Made by a program: the position numbers and the translations under genes. 64,000 bases of DNA, taken from positions 1 through 64,000 of the forward strand of contig JBGSYN010000256.1 of the NCBI GenBank assembly GCA_041750975.1, read 5' to 3'. This document shows, in pieces, positions 7,558-17,130 of this stretch. Numbering within the stretch: the stretch's first letter is position 1; the number at the start of each line of letters is the position of its first letter. Under the pieces are notes generated by a model. It was not told the origin of the DNA and ran no database searches. It saw only the letters and a program-made list of their open reading frames with translations. Source of the DNA: JBGSYN01 sp041750975 (GTDB lineage: Bacteria > Pseudomonadota > Alphaproteobacteria > Geminicoccales > Geminicoccaceae).

Positions 7558-8976
7558 CTCCGGTGGCACGCGCTCAAACCAGGGCTTCGCCTGTTCGAGT
7601 TCGCCCGCAAGACGGATCAGCTCGGCTTCGCCGCCGAAAGGAGCCATGAACATCGACCCAAGCGGCAGGTTTTCGCTGCTTTGATGCAGTGGCAGGGTCA
7701 TCGCCGGACAACCGCTCATATTGGCGAGCGGCATGAACGGGATATGTGCCGACACCAGCGCCAGATGACGATCGAGATCCGTATCGTTCTGATCGAACAG
7801 ACCAAGCGTGGGCGGCGGTCCGGCAAGGCTCGGCACCAAAAGCAGATCATAGCGCTCGAAGAAACGGCCGAAGCCACGCGCCAGCGCCTGCACGATCCGA
7901 ATGGCGCGCTGAACTTCGACACCGGAATGTTTCGCGCCGCGCTCCGCAAGTGCCAAAGTCACATTCTCGCAGGCAGACGCGGGATCGATGCCAAGCCGCT
8001 GCCGCCACGCCCCCAGATCCGTCGCGAGGTTTGTGGAGACGATAGTCAGCATGGCCCAGGCGACGTCCTCACCGACGAATGAAAGCTCCGCCTCCTCGAT
8101 CCGGTGGCCCAAATCGCCACAAATCCCGGCCGTATCGTCGACCGCGGCGAGACACTGAGGATCGAGCGGTGTGTCGAAGGGTGTTTTCCTGACCAGCGCG
8201 ATCTTCAGCCTTGGCCCCTCGCCTCCGAGTTCATTTGCGAACGGGCGCCGCGGCGGCGGACAGGCATAAGGATCTCCCGGCTCCGGGCCCGCCAGCGCAT
8301 CCAGCATTCGTGCGGTATCGCGCACCGTCCGCGTGATGACATGCCCGCCTGCGAGGCCGTTCCATCCTTCGCCGACATCGGGTCCGATGGGATTGCGGGC
8401 ACGCGACGGCTTCAACCCCACCAGGCCGCAACTCGCGGCAGGAATGCGAATCGATCCACCGCCATCCGTGGCGTGCGCCATCGGCACGATACCGGCGGCA
8501 ACGGCCGCGGCAGCGCCTCCCGACGAGCCGCCGGCGCTTCGCGTAAGATCGAAGGGGTTACGACAGGCCCCGTGAAGCAACGGCTCGGTCGAAATGTTGA
8601 CGCCGAACTCCGGGCTAGCGGTTTTGCCGAAGATGACCAGGCCGGCGGATTTGAAGCGGCCAACAAGTGTATTGTCATAGGGCGCGGGAACCGGCGGCGT
8701 GAGGCGACTGCCGTTGGTCAGCGGCGTGCCGGCGAGCAGGGCGTAGAGATCCTTCAGCAGGAACGGGACGCCCCGGAACGGGCCGGCAGGCAGACCGTCG
8801 GCGATTGCACGGCGGGCGAGCGCATCATGACGCAGCGTCAAAGCGTTGATGCGGGAATTAACAGCCTCGGCCCGCCCCAGGGCGATGTCGAGAAGTTCGT
8901 CCGCCGTGATATCGCCCACGGCAACACGTTCGGCCAAGGCCGTCGCATCACGACCTCGATAGTCCTCGAAATTCAT
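7552..8976 (-). CDS. Amidase (amidase signature family)
   Basis: 474 residues, normal for the family. The Ser-cisSer-Lys triad is clear: K75 in FLLKDLYAL, the cis-serine in SAGGSSGGAAAA (S151) and the nucleophile S175 in TDGGGSIRIPAA. It hydrolyses carboxylic amides to acid plus ammonia; the substrate is undetermined, and the lack of a GatB/GatC context argues against tRNA-Gln amidotransfer. No signal peptide, so cytoplasmic. It ends inside the end of the P450 gene (6-base convergent overlap) and lies downstream of the GH15 gene with a 293-base gap. Confidence 0.92.
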   Translation of the reverse strand: MNFEDYRGRDATALAERVAVGDITADELLDIALGRAEAVNSRINALTLRHDALARRAIADGLPAGPFRGVPFLLKDLYALLAGTPLTNGSRLTPPVPAPYDNTLVGRFKSAGLVIFGKTASPEFGVNISTEPLLHGACRNPFDLTRSAGGSSGGAAAAVAAGIVPMAHATDGGGSIRIPAASCGLVGLKPSRARNPIGPDVGEGWNGLAGGHVITRTVRDTARMLDALAGPEPGDPYACPPPRRPFANELGGEGPRLKIALVRKTPFDTPLDPQCLAAVDDTAGICGDLGHRIEEAELSFVGEDVAWAMLTIVSTNLATDLGAWRQRLGIDPASACENVTLALAERGAKHSGVEVQRAIRIVQALARGFGRFFERYDLLLVPSLAGPPPTLGLFDQNDTDLDRHLALVSAHIPFMPLANMSGCPAMTLPLHQSSENLPLGSMFMAPFGGEAELIRLAGELEQAKPWFERVPPEL

Positions 8977-9205
8977 TTTAGTCCTTGGCTCATTCGATGG
9001 CGTTGCCTGAAAGCACGAAGGCGCCGGCTAACCGTCTTCTGCGTCATGAAACTGTCATACTGCCCAGTTATCCTTATGGTGTAGCTTGTTCAATTAAGCT
9101 GTAGCAGCAATAGGGCGCCACTTGGGGTAAAATGTTGGTTCATTAAAGATATCAGCATATCCCATGATTAGTCGGAAAAAAGATTGAGGAACAAAATGAT
9201 ACATA

Positions 9206-9229
9206 GGCGGCACTAGCCGCCATTTTTTT
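9206..9229 (+). terminator. Strong intrinsic terminator facing right with no annotated gene before it
   Basis: GGCGGC (9206-9211), loop ACTA, GCCGCC (9216-9221), then A and seven T. On the plus strand this is a textbook Rho-independent terminator. On the minus strand the stem is followed only by an imperfect T-rich tail, so it would end the leftward GH15 transcript less well. No plus-strand gene ends just upstream, which leaves a small RNA in 8977-9205 or a bidirectional use of the hairpin as possibilities. Confidence 0.75.
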
Positions 9230-9269
9230 ACCCTATTGCCAACGGAATAAGATTTACCATTACTCAACC

Positions 9270-11114
9270 TTATTTATCTTCACTGCCAAGGGCGGCATCA
9301 AGATTCACTGCTGCACTGATCAGTGCGAGGTGGGTAAAGGCCTGTGGATAATTGCCGAGGCCCTCGCCGCGGGCACCTGTCTCCTCGGCATAGAGCCCGA
9401 CATGGTTGGAGTAACCCAACATCCGTTCGAAAATAAGCCGTGCGGTATCGAGATAATCTGGATGATAGCGACCGACCCGGGTCAGCGCGTCGACGAGCCA
9501 GAACGTGCAGATATTGAAAGTTCCTTCCTCGCCATCCAGGCCGTCTTCATAATGCTGAACATTGTAGCGATAGACCAAATGATTGGCGAGCAAGCCGCCT
9601 TCCTTGGGTGACCGCATCATCGCCTGCAATGTCGTCAGAAGCATCGGATCCGTCGGGCTCAGGAAAAAGACGAGCGGCATCGTCAAAAGCGAGGCATCGA
9701 GCGTTTCGCCGCCGTAGTACTGGACAAAAGACTGCAGTTCCTCGTTCCAGCCGTGCTCCATAATGTCCATGTAGATGCGGTCCCGGCATTCCCGCCACCG
9801 CACGCAATCGCACGGCAGGGCCCGATCGTCAGCAAGCTTCAAGCCGCGGTCGATGGCGACCCAGCACATCAGTTTCGAGTAGGTGAATTGCTGGCGACCG
9901 CTTCTAACTTCCCAGATGCCCTCATCCTGGCGACGCCAATTGTCGCAAACCCAATCCACGATGTCCCGCAGGTTCAGCCAGAGGCCATGGCTGATCGGTG
10001 CGCCATATTTGTTGTAGAGAAACGCCGCATCCAAGAGCTCTCCATAGATATCAAGTTGCAGCTGACCGTAGGCACCGTTTCCGACCCGGACCGGTTTCGA
10101 GCCACGATAGCCGTCGAGATGGTCCAGAATTTCTTCGTCGAGCTCGCGGCGGCCATCGATGCCGTACATGATTTGTAGCGGGCCATCGGACCGGGCGGTC
10201 TTGTCGCAGAGTTTGGCGACAAAACGCATGTAGCGGCCGGCCTCTTTGGTGAAACCCAGCCGCATGAAAGCGTAGAGCGTGTAGGCGCTGTCCCTGATCC
10301 AAGTATAGCGATAGTCCCAATTTCGGGAGCCGCCGATCGATTCCGGAAGCGAACATGTGGGTGCCGCAACGATGGCGCCGCTCGGCGCATAGGTCATGAG
10401 CTTCAATGCCAGGGCCGAGCGATGCACCATCTCGCGCCAACGGCCACGATATCGGCTCTGGGCCAGCCACTTGCGCCAATAGTTGACAGTGGCCCGGAAC
10501 TGCGCGTTGGCGCCGTCGATATCCGCGCTGTCGAGGGGCGCATCCGCGTTCGGCAATTCGTGAATGACGAAAGCTGCGGTATCGCCCTCGCTCAACGTAA
10601 ACCTCGCCGTAACCTGTCCTTCCGCGACTTCCAGCGGCACCGTGGCGGAGAGGCCGAGAACGAGGGTTTCGGAGTTGAATACAACTCCGGTCTCGACCTC
10701 GCGGACGTCGTGAGCATCCCGCGCGAAGTTGAAGGCCGGCTGACAATGCAGTCTGAGTTCCATGCTGCCCCGCGAGGCAGTCACGATGCGGATCAACTGC
10801 CGACAATCGCCCAGGGCCTGTTCTTCATGATGGATCGGCATGAAATCGATCAACTCGACCGTGCCGCTATCGGTGAAGAAGCGCGTGACCAGGACATTGG
10901 TGTCCGGCCAATAGGATTGGCGGAACGTGACATCCGTATCGGCAGGCCAGATCCCGCAGGATCCGCCTTTCTGATCGTCCAGCAACGCGCCGAATACGGC
11001 CGGGCTGTCAAAACGCGGCAGGCATAGCCAATCGATCGAGCCTTGTGTGCTGATCAGCGCAACCGTGCGCAGATCGCCGACCATGCCGTAGTTCTCGATC
11101 GGCTGATAGGCCAT
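9270..11114 (-). CDS. Glycoside hydrolase family 15 protein (glucoamylase/trehalase-like)
   Basis: 614 residues, the usual size for bacterial GH15 proteins. The N-terminal beta-sandwich begins YQPIENYGMVGDLRTVALIS and GSIDWLCLPRFDSP, a characteristic family opening. The (alpha/alpha)6 barrel shows NWDYRYTWIRDSAYTLYA, VGNGAYGQLQLDIYGE and the C-terminal GLYAEETGARGEGLGNYPQAF. The catalytic acid and base are expected to be glutamates in the barrel, including that last motif. Members hydrolyse alpha-1,4-glucans or trehalose. No signal peptide, so probably cytoplasmic. Shine-Dalgarno agggaag precedes ATG 11114. It lies 62 bases after nhaA on the same strand and may be co-transcribed. Confidence 0.93.
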   Translation of the reverse strand: MAYQPIENYGMVGDLRTVALISTQGSIDWLCLPRFDSPAVFGALLDDQKGGSCGIWPADTDVTFRQSYWPDTNVLVTRFFTDSGTVELIDFMPIHHEEQALGDCRQLIRIVTASRGSMELRLHCQPAFNFARDAHDVREVETGVVFNSETLVLGLSATVPLEVAEGQVTARFTLSEGDTAAFVIHELPNADAPLDSADIDGANAQFRATVNYWRKWLAQSRYRGRWREMVHRSALALKLMTYAPSGAIVAAPTCSLPESIGGSRNWDYRYTWIRDSAYTLYAFMRLGFTKEAGRYMRFVAKLCDKTARSDGPLQIMYGIDGRRELDEEILDHLDGYRGSKPVRVGNGAYGQLQLDIYGELLDAAFLYNKYGAPISHGLWLNLRDIVDWVCDNWRRQDEGIWEVRSGRQQFTYSKLMCWVAIDRGLKLADDRALPCDCVRWRECRDRIYMDIMEHGWNEELQSFVQYYGGETLDASLLTMPLVFFLSPTDPMLLTTLQAMMRSPKEGGLLANHLVYRYNVQHYEDGLDGEEGTFNICTFWLVDALTRVGRYHPDYLDTARLIFERMLGYSNHVGLYAEETGARGEGLGNYPQAFTHLALISAAVNLDAALGSEDK

Positions 11115-11176
11115 GCGTCAGCTTCCCTTCACTCGCCTCCTTGCGGCGATCTTCGACGTCTATCCGGCGACCATGA

Positions 11177-12529
11177 TCAAGCCGTCTTGGTTTTGGCGCT
11201 TGGCTCGGCCCGATGTTCGCTCGAGGGCTTGCCGAAGGCCCGATTGAGCGCCACGAGGCCGATAATCGCGGCGACCACCGACGCCGAAAGGATGCCGATC
11301 TTGGCCTGATCGAGCGCCGCTCCCTCTCCGAACGCAAGATTGGCGATGAACAAGGCCATCGTGAAGCCGATGCCGGCGAGGAAACCCACGCCCAATATCC
11401 CGAACCAGGATACGCCGTCGGGCAATTTCGTGATGCCGAGCTTGACCGCGATCCACGTCAGGCCGGTCACGCCGAGGGGCTTGCCGATGAGGAGCCCCAG
11501 GAACACACCGAGCGTGGCCAGGCTCACCATCGCACCCTCGCCACTACCGCCTAGGGCAACGCCTGCATTGAACAATGCGAACACCGGCATGATGAAATAG
11601 GCCGAGTAGGGGTGCAACCCGTGCTCGAAATTGTGGAGTGGGCTATGCGAGCGTTTGATGATGCCTTCGACGTCCTCGATATGAACGACCACTTCCTCGA
11701 ACGTGCTGCCGCCCATCCGGCTTTGGATTTCCTTGGTGAGTTCCCTTGGCGTCATGCGCTGCACGATCGGCACCGACATGGCCATGAGCACGCCGGATAT
11801 GGTCGCATGGACGCCCGATTTCAGCATGAAGTACCAGCTGATCAGGCCGATCATCGCGTACCAGAAACCGCTGGTACCGCCGCGCCGGCCATACATGTAG
11901 GCGACACCGACGAAAACGAAGGACAGCAGGAGCGATCCAACATCCAGTTCCGCTGTGTAGAATAAGGCGATGACAAGGACGGCGCCGAGGTCGTCGACAA
12001 TCGCCAGGGCCAACAGGAATACTTTGAGGGCGAGAGGAACGCGCTTGCCGATGAGAGCCAGCACGCCAACCGCAAATGCGATATCGGTGGCCATGGGGAC
12101 ACCCCAGCCATTGACGAACTCCGGCTGGTTCCAGTTGACGGCGAGGTAAATGCCAGCAGGCACTAGCATCCCGCCCAAAGCGCCTGATACCGGCAGGGCG
12201 GCCTTCTGGAATCCTGCGAGTTCCCCGATCAGCACCTCACGTTTGATCTCAAGACCGACGAGAAAGAAGAAGATCGCCATCAAGAGATCGTTCACCCAGA
12301 GTTCCAGGGGCTTCATCAGACTGAAGCCGCCGAGCTCCACTCCCGTCGTCGCGTGCTTCATCTCGAAATAGCTGGATGCCCAAGGGGAGTTGGCCCAGAT
12401 GAAGGCGACAAGCGCCGCCGCGATCAGTATGACGCCGCTCGAGCTTTCGCTCCGCAGAAAACTCTCGACCGGAGAAGGCAACCGAATGATGGGTTTTTTC
12501 GAGGGGAGCTCGCGCGTGGATTTTGGCAA
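11177..12529 (-). CDS. nhaA: Na+/H+ antiporter NhaA
   Basis: 450 residues, with the extended N- and C-termini common in alphaproteobacteria. Membrane helices fill residues about 32-435. The ion-binding aspartates are present as PMATDIAFAVG (D149, E. coli D133) and AIVDDLGAVL (D179-D180, E. coli D163-D164); FFFLVGLEIKREV is also diagnostic. It exports sodium in exchange for protons at alkaline pH in the inner membrane. The neighbours (a gamma-glutamyltransferase-like gene upstream, GH15 downstream) are functionally unrelated, though spacing of 51 and 62 bases allows one transcript. Confidence 0.96.
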   Translation of the reverse strand: MPKSTRELPSKKPIIRLPSPVESFLRSESSSGVILIAAALVAFIWANSPWASSYFEMKHATTGVELGGFSLMKPLELWVNDLLMAIFFFLVGLEIKREVLIGELAGFQKAALPVSGALGGMLVPAGIYLAVNWNQPEFVNGWGVPMATDIAFAVGVLALIGKRVPLALKVFLLALAIVDDLGAVLVIALFYTAELDVGSLLLSFVFVGVAYMYGRRGGTSGFWYAMIGLISWYFMLKSGVHATISGVLMAMSVPIVQRMTPRELTKEIQSRMGGSTFEEVVVHIEDVEGIIKRSHSPLHNFEHGLHPYSAYFIMPVFALFNAGVALGGSGEGAMVSLATLGVFLGLLIGKPLGVTGLTWIAVKLGITKLPDGVSWFGILGVGFLAGIGFTMALFIANLAFGEGAALDQAKIGILSASVVAAIIGLVALNRAFGKPSSEHRAEPSAKTKTA

Positions 12530-12580
12530 AGTCCTGGTCTCTCAGCTGAACAACTCGAAGCGGGCTCTATTCGACCTCAA

Positions 12581-14185
12581 TCAATAGCCAAGCGCAATCC
12601 CGTCCTTGCGTGGATCCGAACCGCCGATGAGAGCACCTCTCGCATAATCGATCAGGATCATCTGACCGCCGCCATGGGGTGCCGGCGTCTCGACCACATC
12701 ATGCCCAAGCTTGGAAAGCGCCTGCCGCAATTCAGTGCCGATGCCACGCTCGACTTGAAGCGGACCGGGATAAGCCATGACGCGGGGCCAATCGATCGCA
12801 GCCTGCGGCGCCATCCCGTAGTCGAGCAGATTGCCGACGACCTGAGTGTGTCCGACCGGCTGAAAATCGCCGCCCATGACGCCAAATCCCGCAAGCGGCC
12901 GCCCATCCTTGAGCATCAGGCCCGGGATAATCGTGTGCGCGGGTCGCTTGCCCGGCGCGACTTCGTTGGGATGACCAGCCTCGAGGCTGAAGGCCCGGCC
13001 CCGGCAATGAAACAGCACACCCGTGTCCGGACAACAAAGGCCACTGCCGAAATTCTCAAACAGGGAATTGATCAGCGAAACGACATTCCGATCGCGATCC
13101 ACGACTGTGAGGTACACAGTGTCGTGATGAGCCGGCAACGGCGATGGCGGCAACGGATCGAGGGTTCTTGCAGGGTCGATCATCCTCGCCAGTTCCGCTG
13201 CCAATCCAGGGTCCAGCAGCCGATCCATCTGAGTGCGACCGGCATCCGGATCGGCAAGCCACCTGTCTCTCTCACGAAACGCGAGCTTCGTTGCCTCGGC
13301 AAGGAAATGAAAGCGCTCGACGCTGTCCGGCGCCGCAGCGGGATTGCCGGCTGCCTGCAGCATGTTGATCATCAGGAGCGCGATCACGCCCTGACCGTTG
13401 GGCGGGCATTCCAGGACCCGCACACCCCGATACTCCGTTGCAATCGGCTCCACGAATTCCGGCCGGAATCCGGCGAAGTCTTCCGCGGTATGAGCCCCCC
13501 CGGAGGCCTTGAGAAAGGCACTCAGCCGCGCTGCGATCGGTCCTTCGTAGAAGGCCGCGGCACCGTCCTTGCCGATTGCCTCGAGGGTATCTGCCAGTTT
13601 CGGCAAGACGTGACGATCGCCCGCAGCGGGGGCATGACCCGAGGGCAGGTAATAATTTCGTGCGCCATCACTGGTCTCTAGCCGCGACTTCCCTTGTGCC
13701 CAATCCGAGGCAATCCGTGGCGAGACCCGGTAGCCATGACGCGCGAAGGAGATTGCCGGCTGCAGCAATTCCCCCAACGAGCGGGTGCCGGCAGTCTCGA
13801 TGAGCGCCTGCCATCCCGCCACTGCACCAGGAATCGTCACGGCATGAGCGCTGGCCGATGGAATCGTCAACGAACCAAGCTCGGCGCGAAGGCCTTCAGC
13901 GTCGATCGCTGCGGGCGCGCGGCCGGATGAATTCAACGCTCGAACGTTGCCATCGGCATCGCTGAGCAGCGCAAAGCAATCGCCGCCGATCCCCGTTTGC
14001 CCGGGCTCGACCACGCATTGCACCGCCACAGCGGCAACGGCAGCATCGACCGCATTGCCACCGCTGCGCAGTACATCGAGCGCTGTCAGTGTGGCTGCAC
14101 TGTGCGATGTCGCGGCCATCCCGTGTTCGCCGATCGCCGAGGATCGGCCGGGGAACTGAAAATCACGGGACAATTCGGGGATCAT
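12581..14185 (-). CDS. Gamma-glutamyltransferase family protein
   Basis: 534 residues from ATG 14185 (IPELSRDFQF...), chosen because a longer reading would run into rlmH. Ntn-hydrolase of the gamma-GT type: VLRSGGNAVDAAVAA and VEPGQTGIGGDCF near the N-terminus, the autoprocessing threonine in HDTVYLTVVD, then NSLFENFGSG and GGDFQPVGHTQVVGN. The precursor should cleave itself before the HDT threonine into large and small subunits. No convincing signal peptide is present, so it may be a cytoplasmic YwrD-like member acting on gamma-glutamyl or other amide compounds rather than periplasmic glutathione. The gap to rlmH is 37 bases, so it may ride on that transcript. Confidence 0.9.
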   Translation of the reverse strand: MIPELSRDFQFPGRSSAIGEHGMAATSHSAATLTALDVLRSGGNAVDAAVAAVAVQCVVEPGQTGIGGDCFALLSDADGNVRALNSSGRAPAAIDAEGLRAELGSLTIPSASAHAVTIPGAVAGWQALIETAGTRSLGELLQPAISFARHGYRVSPRIASDWAQGKSRLETSDGARNYYLPSGHAPAAGDRHVLPKLADTLEAIGKDGAAAFYEGPIAARLSAFLKASGGAHTAEDFAGFRPEFVEPIATEYRGVRVLECPPNGQGVIALLMINMLQAAGNPAAAPDSVERFHFLAEATKLAFRERDRWLADPDAGRTQMDRLLDPGLAAELARMIDPARTLDPLPPSPLPAHHDTVYLTVVDRDRNVVSLINSLFENFGSGLCCPDTGVLFHCRGRAFSLEAGHPNEVAPGKRPAHTIIPGLMLKDGRPLAGFGVMGGDFQPVGHTQVVGNLLDYGMAPQAAIDWPRVMAYPGPLQVERGIGTELRQALSKLGHDVVETPAPHGGGQMILIDYARGALIGGSDPRKDGIALGY

Positions 14186-14222
14186 GTCATTGGGCCTTCC
14201 TGCCGTGTGCCGGGGAGAGGGG

Positions 14223-14681
14223 TCAGTCTCGATGGTACGGATGACCTGCAAGAATTGTGCTGGCGCGATAAATCTGTTCCGTCAACATCGCACGCGCCAA
14301 AAGATGCGGCCAGGTCATTCTGCCGAAAGCAAGCCGCATCGTCGCCCCGCGCAGGAGTTCCGCATCGAGACCATCGGCGCCACCGATAATCATGCAGATG
14401 TCACGGTGGCCGTCATCGCGCCATTTACCGAGAGCAGCGGCAAATTCTGCGCTCGACAATGTATCGCCCTGTTCGTCGAGGGCCACAACACAGGCGGTTT
14501 CACCGATGGCTCGCCGAAGGACATCGGCTTCGGCTTTCTTCAAGGCCCCGCCGTGAGCTTGTCCGCGGGGCTGAAGCTCCTGCAATGTCACATTCCAGGG
14601 ACAGCGAGCACAATATCGGCCGACGAGGGTATTGATCTCGATATCGCGACTGCGGCCGACCGCCAGAATGGTTATCCGCAA
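14223..14681 (-). CDS. rlmH: 23S rRNA (pseudouridine1915-N3)-methyltransferase RlmH
   Basis: 152 residues, the full size of the family. The SPOUT-type knot at the C-terminus shows CMIIGGADGLD and MTWPHLLARAMLTEQIYRA, both diagnostic for RlmH. It methylates pseudouridine 1915 in helix 69 of 23S rRNA in assembled ribosomes. The start is TTG 14681 (RITILAVGRSRD), 7 bases after the stop of rsfS. The order nadD-rsfS-rlmH is the standard one in alphaproteobacteria. Confidence 0.96.
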   Translation of the reverse strand: MRITILAVGRSRDIEINTLVGRYCARCPWNVTLQELQPRGQAHGGALKKAEADVLRRAIGETACVVALDEQGDTLSSAEFAAALGKWRDDGHRDICMIIGGADGLDAELLRGATMRLAFGRMTWPHLLARAMLTEQIYRASTILAGHPYHRD

Positions 14682-14688
14682 GTGCCGA

Positions 14689-15072
14689 TCAGGAGACGAC
14701 GCGCGGCGTCAGGCGCTCCGGTGGCGCGACCGACCAAAGCCGCTCGATATCATAGAAATTCCTGGTCTCTTCGCGGAAGAGGTGAACGATTATATCCTGC
14801 GCGTCGATCAATACCCAATCGCTCTCGTTCAGCCCTTCGGCGACCGCCTGCGCATAGCCGCTGGCCTTGAGCCGAAGCATCATCTTGTCGGCCATGGCTG
14901 CGATATGACGTTGCGAGTTGCCGGTGGCAACGATCATGTAGTCGGCAAGAGCGGTCTTGCCTTTGAGATCGATGGTAACGGGATCGATTGCCTTGTCGTC
15001 TTCGAGCGACTTCTGGATAAGGTCGAGTAAGAACTCGATTTTTGAGATTTCAACCTGTGCTTGTGCGGTCAC
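14689..15072 (-). CDS. rsfS: Ribosomal silencing factor RsfS
   Basis: 127 residues from GTG 15072, which overlaps the TGA of nadD (GTGA); a longer reading from 15174 would lie inside nadD. The motifs DPVTIDLKGKTALADYMIVA and GYAQAVAEGLNESDWVLIDAQDIIVHLF match the RsfS/YbeB/Iojap family. It binds ribosomal protein L14 and blocks subunit joining when nutrients are scarce. Translation is coupled to nadD upstream. Confidence 0.95.
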   Translation of the reverse strand: MTAQAQVEISKIEFLLDLIQKSLEDDKAIDPVTIDLKGKTALADYMIVATGNSQRHIAAMADKMMLRLKASGYAQAVAEGLNESDWVLIDAQDIIVHLFREETRNFYDIERLWSVAPPERLTPRVVS

Positions 15073-15782
15073 GAGCTCTCCGAGGCAGCATGGCACCACC
15101 AAGCTCCAGCCGGGATCTCTCCTCTGATCGCCGTGCTCGAGGCAGGATGCGTGCGCATCATTATGTACACCCACGCGGGAGGGGCACAGTCGATAAGTCG
15201 CGCCGCCGCACTCTCCGGTATGCGAGCGCTGGCGAAACTTCGAGCGACCTTGCCGCCCACCGCATCATAAAAATAGTCGCTGCGCGCGAAGACTGCAATC
15301 GGACAGGTTTCAAATATCGTTCGCCAGCGGCGCCAATGAGGCATCTGGATCAGATTGTCGGCGCCGAGCAACCAGACGAACTTGTTGCCCTCCCAGGTTG
15401 ACAGGCGATTGAGCGTGTCCGCGGAATAGCGCGTATGCAGTCTTTCCTCGAGGCGTCGCACCTTGATGCGCGGATGGGTGGCGATCGCTTCAGCCCTCGC
15501 CACGCGAGCCTCGATGGGAGCCATGCCCGAGCGGGGCTTGAGCGGATTTTGCGGCGATACCAGCCACCAGACCTGGTCCAGCTCAAGCGTCCTCAAAGCT
15601 TCCAGGCTGAGATGAAGGTGCCCTTCGTGGGCCGGATTGAAGGAGCCGCCCATCAGCCCGACCCGCAATCGGTAGCCCGGTCGCGGCGGGCGCGCGCTGT
15701 TCCATCCGACAATCACGCGAGCCCGTCCACGCGGCAGATTTGCCAAGCCCGGACCCTGACGCGACGGCATCGGCAGGCTCAT
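15069..15782 (-). CDS. nadD: Nicotinate-nucleotide adenylyltransferase
   Basis: 237 residues. The nucleotidyltransferase motif GLMGGSFNPAHEGHLHL (about 42-58) holds the HxGH-type ATP site (HEGH), and LGADNLIQMPHWRRW is the family substrate segment. It converts nicotinate mononucleotide plus ATP to deamido-NAD. About 40 residues precede the catalytic domain, so translation may begin further in; ATG 15782 is kept because it overlaps the proA stop by one base (TGATG). It lies between proA and rsfS. Confidence 0.95.
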   Translation of the reverse strand: MSLPMPSRQGPGLANLPRGRARVIVGWNSARPPRPGYRLRVGLMGGSFNPAHEGHLHLSLEALRTLELDQVWWLVSPQNPLKPRSGMAPIEARVARAEAIATHPRIKVRRLEERLHTRYSADTLNRLSTWEGNKFVWLLGADNLIQMPHWRRWRTIFETCPIAVFARSDYFYDAVGGKVARSFASARIPESAAARLIDCAPPAWVYIMMRTHPASSTAIRGEIPAGAWWCHAASESS

Positions 15783-17071
15783 CAGGGACGGATCTGTCCC
15801 TGGCCACGGACGACATATTTGAAGCTCGTCAATTGCTCGACACCGACCGGTCCTCGGGCATGCAGGCGTCCTGTCGAAATGCCGACCTCGGCACCCATGC
15901 CGAATTCGCCGCCATCGGCGAATTGCGTCGATGCATTGTGCAGGACGATCGCGCTGTCGACCTCGCCGAGAAATCTCTCCGCCGCGGCCGCGTCATCGGT
16001 GACGATGCTGTCGGTGTGGTTGGAGCCGTAGCGCTCGATATATGCCAACGCCTCGTCGAGCCCCTCGACCACCTTCACTGCGAGGATGGCATCGAGATAT
16101 TCAGTACCCCAGTCAGCCTCGGTCGCCACCTTCGCGCGAGGCTCGAGCGCACAGACCGTCTCGTCGCCTCGTATCTCGCAGCCGGCTTCGATCAGGGAAT
16201 TCAATATCGATGACATCATCGAGCCGACGACCGAACGATCGACGAGCAATGTCTCGGCCGCACCGCAGATCCCGGTACGTCTCAATTTGGCGTTCATCAC
16301 GATCTCGCGGGCCATCACCGGATCGGCAGCCTGATGCACATAGACATGACAATTGCCGTCCAGATGCGCCAGGACGGGGATACGGCTTTCCGCCTGGACC
16401 CGTTCGATCAACGAGCGGCCACCGCGGGGGACGATGACGTCGATGAAATCGTTCATTTGCAGCATGATGCCGACCGCGGCACGGTCCGACGTAGGCAAGG
16501 TCTGTATCGCTTCACCCGGCAATTCCGCGGCAATGAGCCCAGCCTTGAGGCAATTGCGGATCGCTGCCGAAGAGTAGAAGCTTTCGGATCCACCGCGCAG
16601 AACCGCTGCATTGCCGGCCTTGAGGCACAAGCCTCCGGCATCGGCCGTAACGTTCGGACGGCTCTCGTAAATGATCCCGATCACGCCGAGCGGCACACGG
16701 ACACGGGAGATATCGAGCCCGTTCGGACGCTGCCACCGTGCCATTTCGGAGCCGACTGGGTCGTCGAGCGCTGCGATCGCCTCGAGGCCTGTCGCCATGG
16801 CTTCGATCCGGACTGGGTTGAGTTCCAGACGATCGAGCAACGCCTTCGCGAGGTCCCGGCCCCGGGCCGTGTCCATGTCCCGCGCATTGGCATCGAGAAT
16901 GCCGCTCGAATTGTTACGGATTGCTTCGGATGCGACCCTGAGAGCGCGGTTTTTTGCACCCGTGCCGGCTTTGGCCATGCGGCCCGCAGCCTGCCGCGCG
17001 CCTCGGCCGAGCTCGGCCATTTGCCGCTCAAGATCCTGATCCTTGAAGGGCGCGTTGATCACGGTTGCCAT
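15782..17071 (-). CDS. proA: Gamma-glutamyl phosphate reductase
   Basis: 429 residues from ATG 17071, chosen for the Shine-Dalgarno aaggag 7 bases upstream and normal family length; a longer reading from 17482 overlaps proB and is not homologous. The aldehyde-dehydrogenase-like fold shows IYESRPNVTADAGGLCLK, IVPRGGRSLI and the catalytic cysteine C269 in RRTGICGAAETLLVD. It reduces glutamyl-5-phosphate to glutamate semialdehyde with NADPH, the second step of proline synthesis. It follows proB by 59 bases and is coupled to nadD by a TGATG overlap. Confidence 0.97.
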   Translation of the reverse strand: MATVINAPFKDQDLERQMAELGRGARQAAGRMAKAGTGAKNRALRVASEAIRNNSSGILDANARDMDTARGRDLAKALLDRLELNPVRIEAMATGLEAIAALDDPVGSEMARWQRPNGLDISRVRVPLGVIGIIYESRPNVTADAGGLCLKAGNAAVLRGGSESFYSSAAIRNCLKAGLIAAELPGEAIQTLPTSDRAAVGIMLQMNDFIDVIVPRGGRSLIERVQAESRIPVLAHLDGNCHVYVHQAADPVMAREIVMNAKLRRTGICGAAETLLVDRSVVGSMMSSILNSLIEAGCEIRGDETVCALEPRAKVATEADWGTEYLDAILAVKVVEGLDEALAYIERYGSNHTDSIVTDDAAAAERFLGEVDSAIVLHNASTQFADGGEFGMGAEVGISTGRLHARGPVGVEQLTSFKYVVRGQGQIRP

Positions 17072-17130
17072 GGGTCCACTCCTTATCTCCCCATTCGCCA
17101 TAGCATGAGCGCGGTCGAAGGCCAAAGGGC

